Below the pieces are notes generated by a model. The model was not told where the DNA came from and ran no database searches. It saw only the letters and a list, made by a program, of their open reading frames with translations. Below, piece by piece: positions 8,521-16,850 of a stretch of 64,000 nt of DNA (position 1 is the first letter of the stretch; every line of letters starts with the position of its first letter). Made by a program: the position numbers and the translations under genes. The stretch comes from Rubrivirga sp. SAORIC476 (GTDB taxonomy: Bacteria > Bacteroidota > Rhodothermia > Rhodothermales > Rubricoccaceae), in contig NZ_MVOI01000003.1 in NCBI RefSeq assembly GCF_002283555.1, forward strand, positions 783,070 to 847,069. Direction: 5' to 3'.

Positions 8521-11500
8521 ATGCGTTTCTGGTTTCTCCTTCCTGCCCTGGTTCTCCTGACAGCGATCCCTGCGTCCGCCCAGTTCATCCGCGTCGACAG
8601 CGTCTTCGTCCGCGACATCAACAGCACGGGCAGCACGTTCATCGGCACCAAGCAGGGCGACGGCACCTTCGAGTCGCTCCGCTGGACGCAGGGCATGCTC
8701 GGCCCCCTCGTGGGCATCCCCGACTCCGTGGACTTCTCCGCAAGCCTCATCTCGGGCGGCGGGGACATCATCGTCGGCGGAGACGGCAACACGGACCCGC
8801 GGGTGATCGGCACGCTGATCGGGAACGAGTACTCGCCGATCGATCTCCCGGGGACCGAGGACGAGTTCGGGACCACCGTGATCTCGGACGACGGGAGCAC
8901 GGTCGGCGGGGACTTCCAGCAGCTCCAGCCCAGCGGCAACCGGATGCGTCAGGCGGCCGTCCTCGACCTCGCGAGCGAGACGGTCACCATCCTTCCGCTG
9001 CCCGAGGGCGCCAACCGGGAGTTGCGGTCGGAGGTGCTCGGGCTCAGTCTCGACGGCAGCGTCCGGGTCGGGTTCCAGTTCCAGAGCCCTGGCACCGCCC
9101 TCCGGTGGGACGGCATGACGGTCTCCAAGGCCCCTCTCGCGACCGTCGGCGGGGTCGAACCGACGAGTGCCGCCGCTGTCTCCGTGTCGGCCGACGGGAG
9201 CGTGGTTCTGGGCGAGAACACGCGCTTCGTCCCGTCGAGCGGCGCCCTCGCCAAGGAGCTCTGGCTGTGGTCCGGGACCACGGTCACGCAGATCCCCCCC
9301 TATCCGGGCTACGTGGTCGACAACTTCAACCGCTGGGACGCGATCGACCTCTCGGCGGACGGCACGATCGTGCTCGCGGACTGCAGCGCCGCTGACGAAG
9401 GTCCCCTGTGCCTCTGGGACGCTGAGAACGGCTGGCGCTTCGTCAAGGACCTCGTCCGCGAGACCGGCACTGACGTCAGCACGATCAACTTCACCGACGA
9501 CGGCTGGCTCTCCCAGGACGGGCAGGTCGTCGTCGCCCGCGCGACAGACACGACGACGGGGGTCCGGTTCACGTTCGTGCTCGGCCTCAAGGACGACCGC
9601 ATCCGCGTCACGTCGACGGGCGACCAGGAGGACCTCGACGACACGGACGACGAGTGCGACGTGAGCGGCTCGGAAGGCCTCCAGTGCACCCTCCGGGCGG
9701 CCATCCAGACGGCCAACGCACGCACCGGGGCCGACGAGATCCTGTTCGAGATCGGCGAGGGCGGAGCCCACGTGATCACCGTCTCCAGCCCCCTCCCGTC
9801 CCTGACCGGGCCGACCGTGTTCGACGGCACCACGCAGCCAGGGTACACGGACCGGCCGCTGATCACGGTGCGCGCGACCGGCGTGTCCGGCGACGGGTTC
9901 GTGCTCAACCAGCCCGACAGCGCCGTGCTGGGGCTCGCCGTCGGCGGGTTCGGCGGGGCGGGCATCCGGATGTCGGGCCCCGGCGGCGGACGCGTCGAGG
10001 CGAGCTACGTCGGCGTGGCGCGGAACGGGACCACGCCGCTCCCGAACGGCCAGGGCATCGTGGTGGACGGCTCCCCGACCCACACCATCGGCGGCGAGGA
10101 AGCGGGGCTGGGGAACGTGGTGTCGGGAAACACGGGCGCGGGCGTGGTGGTGCGCGGTGCCGCGTCGGCGGGCGTCGTGATCGCAGGCAACCGCATCGGG
10201 ACGACCGGCGACGGGACCGCCGCGCTCGGCAACGGCGCGGAGGGCATCCTCGTGGAGGGCGCGCCGGGCGTGCGCATCGGGGGAAACAGCGAGGCCGAGC
10301 GCAACCTGATCGCGGGCAACGCCACCCACGGCCTCCGCATCGAAGGCGCCGAGGCGGACGGGGTGGAGGTCCTGGGCACCTGGGTGGGGCTGGCCGCCGA
10401 CGGCACCACGGCGCTCGCCAACGGCACCGACGCCACCGAGCGGACCGGCCACCACGGCATCTCGGTCGTCTCCGCGCCCAACGTCGTCATCGGGGGTGAG
10501 ACGGCCACGCCGGGCCGCGCGCCGGGCAACGTGATCGCGGCCAGCGCGGCGCACGGCGTCGCGATCACGGGCACCCCGGACGCGCCCGCCGACGGCGCGC
10601 AGGTCCTCGGCTCGCTCATCGGCACCGACCGGTCCGGCACGACGGCACGTGTCGGCGGCGCTGCCGCGGTGTACCTCTACGGCGCCGCGCGCGGCGCGCA
10701 GATCGGCAAGGCCGGGGCCGGCAACGTGGTCGTCGCGGGTGCGTCGGGCGAGGGCAACTCTCGGGGCGGCGTCTGGTTGCTCGACCTCGGCGAGGCGGGG
10801 GGCGCCCCGGACCGCGCCACCGTCGCGGCCAACACCATCGGCCTGAACGCGGCCGGGAGCGCTGTCCTGGGCGAGATCAACACCGGCGTCGCCGTCCTGA
10901 GCGACGCGGACGGCGGAGGTGTCGCCGATGTCACCGTCGGCGGGCTCACCCTCGCCGACGGCAACCGCATTCGCAGCAGCCTGGGGACGGCCCTGTTCGG
11001 GCCGAAGACGGCGAACGCCGTGGTGGCGTCCAACTCCATCGGGCTGCTCGCGAGCGGGCAACTCGCGAGGACGGAGCGCGATCCGTTCGGGATCGCGCTG
11101 CTGGGCGCCCCGGGCGTCCAGATCGTGAACAACACCATCGGCGGGCAACTCATCGGCGTTGCGCTGGCGAGCGATGAAGCGGTGCTGACCGGTAACCGCA
11201 TCGGCACGAACCGGGCGGGAACGGCGGCGCGCCCCAACACGATCGGTATCTACGTCCCGGGCCGTCTGGACGGTGGGCCGGACGTGGGCGACCGGACCGT
11301 GATCGGGGCGCCGGGACTGGGCAACGTGATCTCGGGCAACCAGTTCGACGCCATCCGGATCGGTGGCGACCTCGACCTCGGCAGCCCGGAGGACGGACTT
11401 CGTCCCGGGGGCGCCGGAGCGGCGCGCGTCGCAGCGCGGCCCGCCACCCTCCGCGCCGGGGCCGAGGCGGAGGCCGCCCGAGACGGGCGCCTCGCGGCGC

Positions 11501-13128
11501 TCCTCGCCCCCGGCCGCACCGTCCTCCGCGACACCGCAGCGGCCGCCCGCCGTCACCTCGCCGGCACGCCCGACTCGACCGTGATCGCGTTCAACCGCAT
11601 CGGGACGACCCTCTCCGGGACGCGAGAGCTCGGCAACGGCCGGGGCTCGCCGACCTCTGCACGCGCCGCCATCTGGGTCACCGACGGCCGCGGAACCCTG
11701 ATGCTCGGCAACGTCATCTCCGGCAACGGCGGCGGCGTGCTCGTGACCGCGCCGGAGGACGAGGACCGCGACCCGAGAGAGACCGTCATCGCGGGGTCCC
11801 TCATCGGCGGCGCGATCGGGTCGGGCGCGGCGATCCCGAACCAGTACGGGGGCGTGTTCTACTTCGGCAGCGAGGGCAACCGGATGGAGGCGCGCCCGGT
11901 GGAGGAAGGCGGCGACCCGGTCGGCAACATCGTGCAGGGCAACGGCGAGGTGGGCGTCGCGATCCGCCCGATCGACGGTGAGACGAGCAACCGCATCCGC
12001 GCGACCAGTTTCCTGAACAACCGTGGCGAGTCGCTCCTGCTGCTCAACGGCGAGTTGGAGTACCCGTCGAACGCGCCCTCGCCGCCGACCGTGCTCTCGG
12101 CGGTCCGCACCGAGGACGGGGCCCACCTCCGCGCCACGGTCGGCGTGGCCGGAGCCATGGACGTGTTCGCATCCCCCCGCTGCGACAGCGGGAACGCCGA
12201 GGGCCTGCTCGTCGGCAGCGCCACGGTGTCGGCGGGACGCGTCGAGGTCCCGGTGACGAGCCTCGCGCCGGGCGCCTCCCCGCTGAATCAGTATCTCGCG
12301 CTCACCCTGACCCCGACCGCCACCGACCGCACCACGAGCGCCTTCAGCGACTGCATCCGCATCACGCGGGCCCGCGACGCCGCCGAGGTGGACGTGACCG
12401 AGGGGGAGACCGGCCCGGTCCTGACCGACGTGGGCATCGACGTGGAGGTGACCGAGAACGGACTGCGAGCAGGCGCGACCGGCGGCACGCTCTACGCAGC
12501 GCGCTACGGACCCACCATTCCGCCCATCCCGAGCCCACTCGACTCGCAGGCCCGCACGCCCGCCGGCCCTCAGCTTCGCCCCAACACGGTCGCCCGTGAC
12601 CGCCACTGGACCCTCCGCGCCGATGGTCTCGAGGGCGTCACGTACGACGCCTGCCTCGACGTGGACGGGGTCGAGGGCGTGCTCGCCCCCGACCAGCTGG
12701 TGGTGGTCCACCGACCACGCCCGGACACCGCCTGGACGGCATACGACTCGTCGCTCGACGGCTCCCGCCTGTGTGCCTCGGGGCTGACCGCCTGGGGCGA
12801 CCTCGGGCTGGGTGCGGACTCCCTCGCCAACCCGGTGCCCGCTGAGCCGGGCGTCGCCCTTCCCGCGACGGCAGCGTTGGCCGCGCCCTTCCCCAACCCG
12901 GCTCGCGGCGTGGTCTCGGTGCCGTACGCGCTCCCCGCCCCGGCGCCCGTCCGCCTGACCGTGATCGACGCCCTCGGGCGTGAGGCGGCCCGGCTGGTGG
13001 ACGGCCCTCGGCCCGCCGGGCACCACACCGCCCGCCTCGACACCGGCCCCCTGCCGAGCGGCGTCTACCTGGTGCGAGCGGAGATCGACGACGCGATCCT
13101 CGTCGGCTCGCTGGTGGTGGCCCGCTGA
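8521..13128 (+). CDS. Giant secreted HAF/beta-helix composite protein with sorting domain
   Basis: A 1535-residue protein. The start at 8521 yields a clear signal peptide ending ASAQ. Residues about 25-360 carry degenerate HAF repeats (for example SADGSVVLGE and LSADGTIVLAD), like the preceding gene. A segment CTLRAAIQTANA near residue 393 is typical of CSLREAI-type surface proteins. Residues about 420-1180 form a long right-handed beta-helix rich in GNVISGN, ANTIGLNAAG and NRIGT repeats, as in polysaccharide lyases and adhesins. The C-terminal about 85 residues (PFPNPARG, VIDALGREAARL, GVYLVRAE) are a T9SS type A-like sorting domain. It may bind or degrade carbohydrate, but no catalytic residue can be assigned. 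It lies 73 bp after the HAF gene and may share its transcript. Confidence 0.85.
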   Translation: MRFWFLLPALVLLTAIPASAQFIRVDSVFVRDINSTGSTFIGTKQGDGTFESLRWTQGMLGPLVGIPDSVDFSASLISGGGDIIVGGDGNTDPRVIGTLIGNEYSPIDLPGTEDEFGTTVISDDGSTVGGDFQQLQPSGNRMRQAAVLDLASETVTILPLPEGANRELRSEVLGLSLDGSVRVGFQFQSPGTALRWDGMTVSKAPLATVGGVEPTSAAAVSVSADGSVVLGENTRFVPSSGALAKELWLWSGTTVTQIPPYPGYVVDNFNRWDAIDLSADGTIVLADCSAADEGPLCLWDAENGWRFVKDLVRETGTDVSTINFTDDGWLSQDGQVVVARATDTTTGVRFTFVLGLKDDRIRVTSTGDQEDLDDTDDECDVSGSEGLQCTLRAAIQTANARTGADEILFEIGEGGAHVITVSSPLPSLTGPTVFDGTTQPGYTDRPLITVRATGVSGDGFVLNQPDSAVLGLAVGGFGGAGIRMSGPGGGRVEASYVGVARNGTTPLPNGQGIVVDGSPTHTIGGEEAGLGNVVSGNTGAGVVVRGAASAGVVIAGNRIGTTGDGTAALGNGAEGILVEGAPGVRIGGNSEAERNLIAGNATHGLRIEGAEADGVEVLGTWVGLAADGTTALANGTDATERTGHHGISVVSAPNVVIGGETATPGRAPGNVIAASAAHGVAITGTPDAPADGAQVLGSLIGTDRSGTTARVGGAAAVYLYGAARGAQIGKAGAGNVVVAGASGEGNSRGGVWLLDLGEAGGAPDRATVAANTIGLNAAGSAVLGEINTGVAVLSDADGGGVADVTVGGLTLADGNRIRSSLGTALFGPKTANAVVASNSIGLLASGQLARTERDPFGIALLGAPGVQIVNNTIGGQLIGVALASDEAVLTGNRIGTNRAGTAARPNTIGIYVPGRLDGGPDVGDRTVIGAPGLGNVISGNQFDAIRIGGDLDLGSPEDGLRPGGAGAARVAARPATLRAGAEAEAARDGRLAALLAPGRTVLRDTAAAARRHLAGTPDSTVIAFNRIGTTLSGTRELGNGRGSPTSARAAIWVTDGRGTLMLGNVISGNGGGVLVTAPEDEDRDPRETVIAGSLIGGAIGSGAAIPNQYGGVFYFGSEGNRMEARPVEEGGDPVGNIVQGNGEVGVAIRPIDGETSNRIRATSFLNNRGESLLLLNGELEYPSNAPSPPTVLSAVRTEDGAHLRATVGVAGAMDVFASPRCDSGNAEGLLVGSATVSAGRVEVPVTSLAPGASPLNQYLALTLTPTATDRTTSAFSDCIRITRARDAAEVDVTEGETGPVLTDVGIDVEVTENGLRAGATGGTLYAARYGPTIPPIPSPLDSQARTPAGPQLRPNTVARDRHWTLRADGLEGVTYDACLDVDGVEGVLAPDQLVVVHRPRPDTAWTAYDSSLDGSRLCASGLTAWGDLGLGADSLANPVPAEPGVALPATAALAAPFPNPARGVVSVPYALPAPAPVRLTVIDALGREAARLVDGPRPAGHHTARLDTGPLPSGVYLVRAEIDDAILVGSLVVAR

Positions 13129-13180
13129 CGGATCGGGAGGTAGACGTGGAGCGTGCATACAGTCCTTGCCTCCGCTCCCG

Positions 13181-13864
13181 ATGACCGGTCCTCACGACGC
13201 CCTGCCCCCCGTTTCCTTCGGCACCCCGCTGGCCGAGGCCACCGCCGCGATGGTGCTGGTCCACGGCCGGGGCGACAGCGCGCGCGGCATCCTGGGGCTG
13301 GCGCCCGAGTTCGGACGGCCCGACCTGGCGTACCTCGCGCCCCAGGCGGCAGGCTGGGCGTGGTACCCGAACAGCTTCCTCGCGCCGCTGGACGCCAACG
13401 AGCCCGGCCTGTCGAGCGGCATCCGCGCGGTGCTCCGCGCCGTCGCCGAGGCGGAGGCCGCGGGCATCCCGCGCGAGCGGATCGTGCTGGCAGGCTTCAG
13501 CCAGGGCGCCTGCCTCGCCTCCGAGACCGCCGCCCGCACCGGCGGACGCTGGGGCGGCGTGGTCGTCCTCTCCGGCGGCCTGCTCGGCACCGGCGAGGGC
13601 CCACCCGACGCGCCCCGCGTCCGCGGCATGGGCGGCAGCTACGCCGAGAAGGCGTTCGACTACGACACGTCGCTCGACGGCACGCCCGTGTTCGTGGGCT
13701 GCTCGGACGTGGACCCGCACATCCCGCTCTCGCGCGTCGAGACGACCGCCGCCGTCCTCGCCCGCCTCGGCGGCGTCGTGGACGCCCGCGTCTACCCGGG
13801 CATGGGCCACACCGTCAACCGCGACGAGATCGACGCGGTGCGCCAGATGCTCGGCCGGTCGTGA
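13181..13864 (+). CDS. Carboxylesterase / phospholipase family alpha/beta hydrolase
   Basis: A 227-residue cytoplasmic alpha/beta hydrolase. VLVHGRGDSARG near residue 26 is the oxyanion region, GFSQGA near residue 106 carries the nucleophile Ser, the Asp in SDVDPHIP and the His in MGHTVN complete the catalytic triad. This is the family of small acyl-protein thioesterases and carboxylesterases, active on short acyl esters. The start at 13181 follows the local CCCGATG pattern; the frame is open upstream, but that part overlaps the preceding gene and reads as nonsense. Its length matches the family. It is not obviously linked to the neighbouring antiporter, which starts 54 bp later. Confidence 0.88.
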   Translation: MTGPHDALPPVSFGTPLAEATAAMVLVHGRGDSARGILGLAPEFGRPDLAYLAPQAAGWAWYPNSFLAPLDANEPGLSSGIRAVLRAVAEAEAAGIPRERIVLAGFSQGACLASETAARTGGRWGGVVVLSGGLLGTGEGPPDAPRVRGMGGSYAEKAFDYDTSLDGTPVFVGCSDVDPHIPLSRVETTAAVLARLGGVVDARVYPGMGHTVNRDEIDAVRQMLGRS

Positions 13865-13918
13865 CTTCGGGCGCTCCGTAGCATGCGACGGAGCCACGCC
13901 CAACCGGACCTCGCATCC

Positions 13919-16273
13919 ATGCCGTTCATCCTCGCCGCCGGTGCCGTCCCCCCGTTCCTCGTCGAGGTCGTCGCCATCGTGCTGGCGGCGGCGGTCGTGG
14001 CGTACATCAGTCAGCGGGTCGGGCTGGTGCCCATCGTGGGCTTCCTTCTGGCGGGCGTGCTGATCGGGCCGAGCGGGCTGGGCCTCGTCACCGACCCCGA
14101 GTTGATCGACGCGGCGGCCGAGATCGGGGTGCTGCTGCTGCTGTTCACCATCGGCATCGAGTTCTCGCTCGACAAGCTCCAGAAGATCCAGCGGCTCATC
14201 TTCGTCGGGGGTGGCATCCAGGTGGGGCTGACGACGGCGCTGGTGGCCGGCGCGTGCCTCGCGTTCGGCGTCGGCTGGCGCCCGGCGGTGTTCACCGGCT
14301 TCCTCGTCGCGCTCTCGTCGACGGCCATCGTGACGAAGCTGCTCGGCGACCGGGGCGAGACGAACACCGAGGTGGGCCAGGGCGCGGTCGGGCTGCTCAT
14401 CTTCCAGGACCTCGTCGTCATCCTGATGGTGCTGCTGGTGCCCGCGCTCGGCGGCGGAGACGTGTCGGGCGGCGAGCTGGCGTGGGCGCTCACGAAGGCC
14501 GCGCTGATCATCGTGTTCGTGCTGGTGGTCGCGCGGCGCGTGCTGCCGCCCGTCCTCGAGCACGTGGCGCAGACCTGCTCGCCCGAGCTGTTCCTGCTGA
14601 CCATCATCGCGATCTGCTTCGGGACGGCCTACGCGGTCGGCCTGGCGGGCGTGTCGATCTCGCTGGGCGCGTTCCTGGCCGGGCTGGTCGTGAGCCAGAG
14701 CCGGTTCTCGGAGCACGCGCTGTCCGAGATCCTGCCGCTCCAGATCCTGTTCTCGGCGACGTTCTTCGTGTCGGTCGGCCTCTTGCTCGACCTCGGGTTC
14801 GTGTGGGACAACCTCGGGCTGGTGGTCCTCGCGCTGGTCACCGTGACGCTGCTGAAGTTCGGGACCACGTTCGTGGCCGTCCGCGCGGTGGGCCGGGCGA
14901 CGCCCGCGGCGGCGGCGACGGGGTTGTGGCTGGCGCAGGTGGGCGAGTTCTCGTTCGTGCTCGAACGCTCGGGCCGCGAGGCCGGGCTGGCGCCGCTGGG
15001 CATGGACGACGTCGGCGCGCCGCTCTTCATCGCCGCAACGGTCGTGTCGATGGCGCTGACGCCGGTCGCGGCGCCGTACGCGGGCCGGCTGGCGCAGAAG
15101 CTCCGGGGGCTGTCGGACGCGAAGGAGCCGGACGCGCCCGCGGTGGAGCCGGAGCACTTCGCGGACCTGGAAAACCACACCATCGTGGCGGGCTACGGCG
15201 ACGCGGCGAAGAAGCTGGTCCACGTGCTGGAGGGCTCCGGCGTGCCGTTCGTGGTCGTGACGCTGTCGCCGCTCGGCGCGCGAGAGGCCGAGGCGGACGG
15301 ACTCCGCGTGCTCCGGGGCGATTATGCCAAACAGCACATTCTGAACGCGGTCGGGCTGGACCGCGCCAAGCTGCTCGTCGTGCCGGACGACAACCCGCAG
15401 ATGGCCCACCGCGTGGTGTCCGTCGCCCGCGCACTCGCGCCGACCGCGCGCATCGTCGCCACTGCGCCCACGCCCGCCGACGCCGAGGAACTGGTCCACG
15501 CCGGGGCCGACCGCGTGATCGCGGTCGAACTGGAAGCGGTCATCGGCCTGTTCGACGACATCCTGCGCCACTACCGCGTCGACGCCGAGGACATCCTGCG
15601 CCACGAGGAGACGCTCCGCCACGGCACCTACGAGGCCTTCGACCAGGAGGTCATGGACACGCCCGCGGTCCGCTGCGAGCTCGACGGGGACTGCTTCTCG
15701 ACGCGCACGGTCACCATCCGGGAGGGCACGCGCGCCGCCGGGCAGTCGCTCGCGGCCCTCCAACTCGACGAGCGGCTCGTCCATGCCATCGAGGTCACCC
15801 GCGACGGGGCGGTCACGAGCGAGCCCTCGGGCGCCTTCGTCCTCCAGCCCGGCGACGAGGTCCTGTTTGGCGGCACGCCCCAGTCGTTCATCGACGCCGC
15901 CGACCTGTTCCGCACGTCCGACGCCGGGACGCCCTCCCTCCCTGCTCTTCCTGCCATGCCCACCCAGCGCGCCGACTGGATCGACACGTCCCAGACCGTC
16001 CACCTCACGCCCGACCCCAAGGCCGACTGCTCACATGGCGACCACGTCCACGACGTGAGGCCGGGCACGCAGGGCTGCGCGGAGTGCCTGGAGAAGGGCG
16101 ACCGATGGGTGCACCTGCGCGTCTGCATGGAGTGCGGGCACGTCGGCTGCTGCGACTCGTCGCCGGGCAAGCACGCGACGGCGCACTACCACGCGACGGG
16201 CCACCCGGTCGTGCGGAGCATCGAGCCCGGCGAGTCCTGGGGCTGGTGCTACGAGGACGAAGTGATGCTGTAG
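13919..16273 (+). CDS. CPA2 cation:proton antiporter with TrkA domains and a C-terminal UBP zinc finger
   Basis: A 784-residue inner-membrane protein. Residues about 5-385 form a KefB-like exchanger of some 12 helices, with the family's VGFLLAGVLIGPSGLG and ALSSTAIV motifs. A TrkA-N/RCK-like domain follows (TIVAGYGDAAKKLVHVLE), then a TrkA-C domain, so transport is probably gated by nucleotides. The last about 100 residues are a UBP-type zinc finger (CSHGDHVHDV, CAECLEKGDRWVHLRVCMECGHVGC split by Cys/His ligands, HATGHPVVRS), a fold that in eukaryotes binds free ubiquitin C-termini. An in-frame Met at the head of this domain (15956) is preceded by a gene-start-like leader, suggesting the fusion of two once-separate genes. 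An alternative start at 13883 adds 12 residues. Confidence 0.88.
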   Translation: MPFILAAGAVPPFLVEVVAIVLAAAVVAYISQRVGLVPIVGFLLAGVLIGPSGLGLVTDPELIDAAAEIGVLLLLFTIGIEFSLDKLQKIQRLIFVGGGIQVGLTTALVAGACLAFGVGWRPAVFTGFLVALSSTAIVTKLLGDRGETNTEVGQGAVGLLIFQDLVVILMVLLVPALGGGDVSGGELAWALTKAALIIVFVLVVARRVLPPVLEHVAQTCSPELFLLTIIAICFGTAYAVGLAGVSISLGAFLAGLVVSQSRFSEHALSEILPLQILFSATFFVSVGLLLDLGFVWDNLGLVVLALVTVTLLKFGTTFVAVRAVGRATPAAAATGLWLAQVGEFSFVLERSGREAGLAPLGMDDVGAPLFIAATVVSMALTPVAAPYAGRLAQKLRGLSDAKEPDAPAVEPEHFADLENHTIVAGYGDAAKKLVHVLEGSGVPFVVVTLSPLGAREAEADGLRVLRGDYAKQHILNAVGLDRAKLLVVPDDNPQMAHRVVSVARALAPTARIVATAPTPADAEELVHAGADRVIAVELEAVIGLFDDILRHYRVDAEDILRHEETLRHGTYEAFDQEVMDTPAVRCELDGDCFSTRTVTIREGTRAAGQSLAALQLDERLVHAIEVTRDGAVTSEPSGAFVLQPGDEVLFGGTPQSFIDAADLFRTSDAGTPSLPALPAMPTQRADWIDTSQTVHLTPDPKADCSHGDHVHDVRPGTQGCAECLEKGDRWVHLRVCMECGHVGCCDSSPGKHATAHYHATGHPVVRSIEPGESWGWCYEDEVML

Positions 16274-16284
16274 CGCGAGTCCGT

Positions 16285-16304
16285 CCGCCTCGGCGCCGAG
16301 GCGG
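16285..16304. repeat. Dispersed palindrome, copy 2
   Basis: The perfect consensus CCGCCTCGGCGCCGAGGCGG sits between two convergent genes, 11 bp after the antiporter stop and 2 bp before the stop of the GIY-YIG gene. A bidirectional hairpin terminator is the simplest reading, although no T-run is present. Confidence 0.8.
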
Positions 16305-16306
16305 GG

Positions 16307-16600
16307 TCAGCCGGGAGCGTCGCGGAGGTCGCGCCACGTGGGGTTGACGGCGTTGATGAGCGACACCTTTTTCGAGCGCCGCCAGCCCTTCAACTGCTTC
16401 TCCCGGGCGATGGCGTCGCGGATGTCCGGGTACGGCTCGGCGTAGATCAGTCGATCGAGAGTGTAGCGTCCCGTGAACCGCTCATCGCCGCTGGCCGCGT
16501 GCTCCGCCATCCGCCGCTCCAAGTCGTTCGTCACGCCGACGTACAGCGTGCCGGAGCGGTTCGTGAGGATGTAAACCCAGTAGGTCTTACGCTGACTCAT
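16307..16600 (-). CDS. GIY-YIG (URI/YhbQ-like) endonuclease
   Basis: A 97-residue single-domain nuclease. The GIY-YIG signature is VYI at residues 9-11 and LYVG at 19-22, with the catalytic Arg in NDLERR (29-30) and the metal-binding Glu in AREKQLKGWRR (about 67). These small stand-alone proteins belong to the UvrC N-terminal-like group and cut DNA using Mg2+; their cellular role is poorly known. The start at 16600 is the Met just before the conserved domain; an open extension upstream merely translates the adjacent inverted repeat. The repeat element lies 29 bp upstream of the start codon, an association discussed separately. Confidence 0.9.
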   Translation of the reverse strand: MSQRKTYWVYILTNRSGTLYVGVTNDLERRMAEHAASGDERFTGRYTLDRLIYAEPYPDIRDAIAREKQLKGWRRSKKVSLINAVNPTWRDLRDAPG

Positions 16601-16629
16601 ACCGAAAGATGACACCCGCCCGCCCATCC

Positions 16630-16773
16630 TGTCATCCTGAGCGAGCGCAGCGAGTCGAAGGATCTGTACCGAGTGGGACGCTCCGGGCAGCGCTCTCGTC
16701 TCCGAGAGGAGAGACCGTCGCACCAGAGATCCTTCGACTACGGTCGCTGGCGCTCGCTCCGCTCAGGATGACA
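16630..16773. repeat. 144-bp inverted-repeat element (TGTCATCCTGAGC type)
   Basis: Left arm 16630-16665 (TGTCATCCTGAGCGAGCGCA onward) and right arm 16727-16773 are imperfect inverted copies ending in TCAGGATGACA. The right arm has about 11 extra bases. The interior is about 60 bp. It encodes no protein. The arms match a repeat class known from many unrelated bacterial genomes, recognisable by its translation containing HPER...EGS and ILRLR...LRMT. It resembles a MITE or REP-like mobile element. No other copy is in the window. Confidence 0.85.
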
Positions 16774-16850
16774 ACGGGGAGTGAGGCAGAATCAAAGCGG
16801 GACCGTGTGCCCAATGCTACCATCTGGTGACCACTCTCATCCGTGCACGC

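Noticed and set aside
8389-13158. A 1589-codon open frame on minus
   Set aside because: It is antisense to the HAF/beta-helix gene, has no domain features and an Arg/His/Ala-rich composition.
16609-16830. A 73-codon open frame on plus
   Set aside because: It is only the translation of the inverted-repeat element (HPER...EGS / ILRLR type), a well-known annotation artefact.
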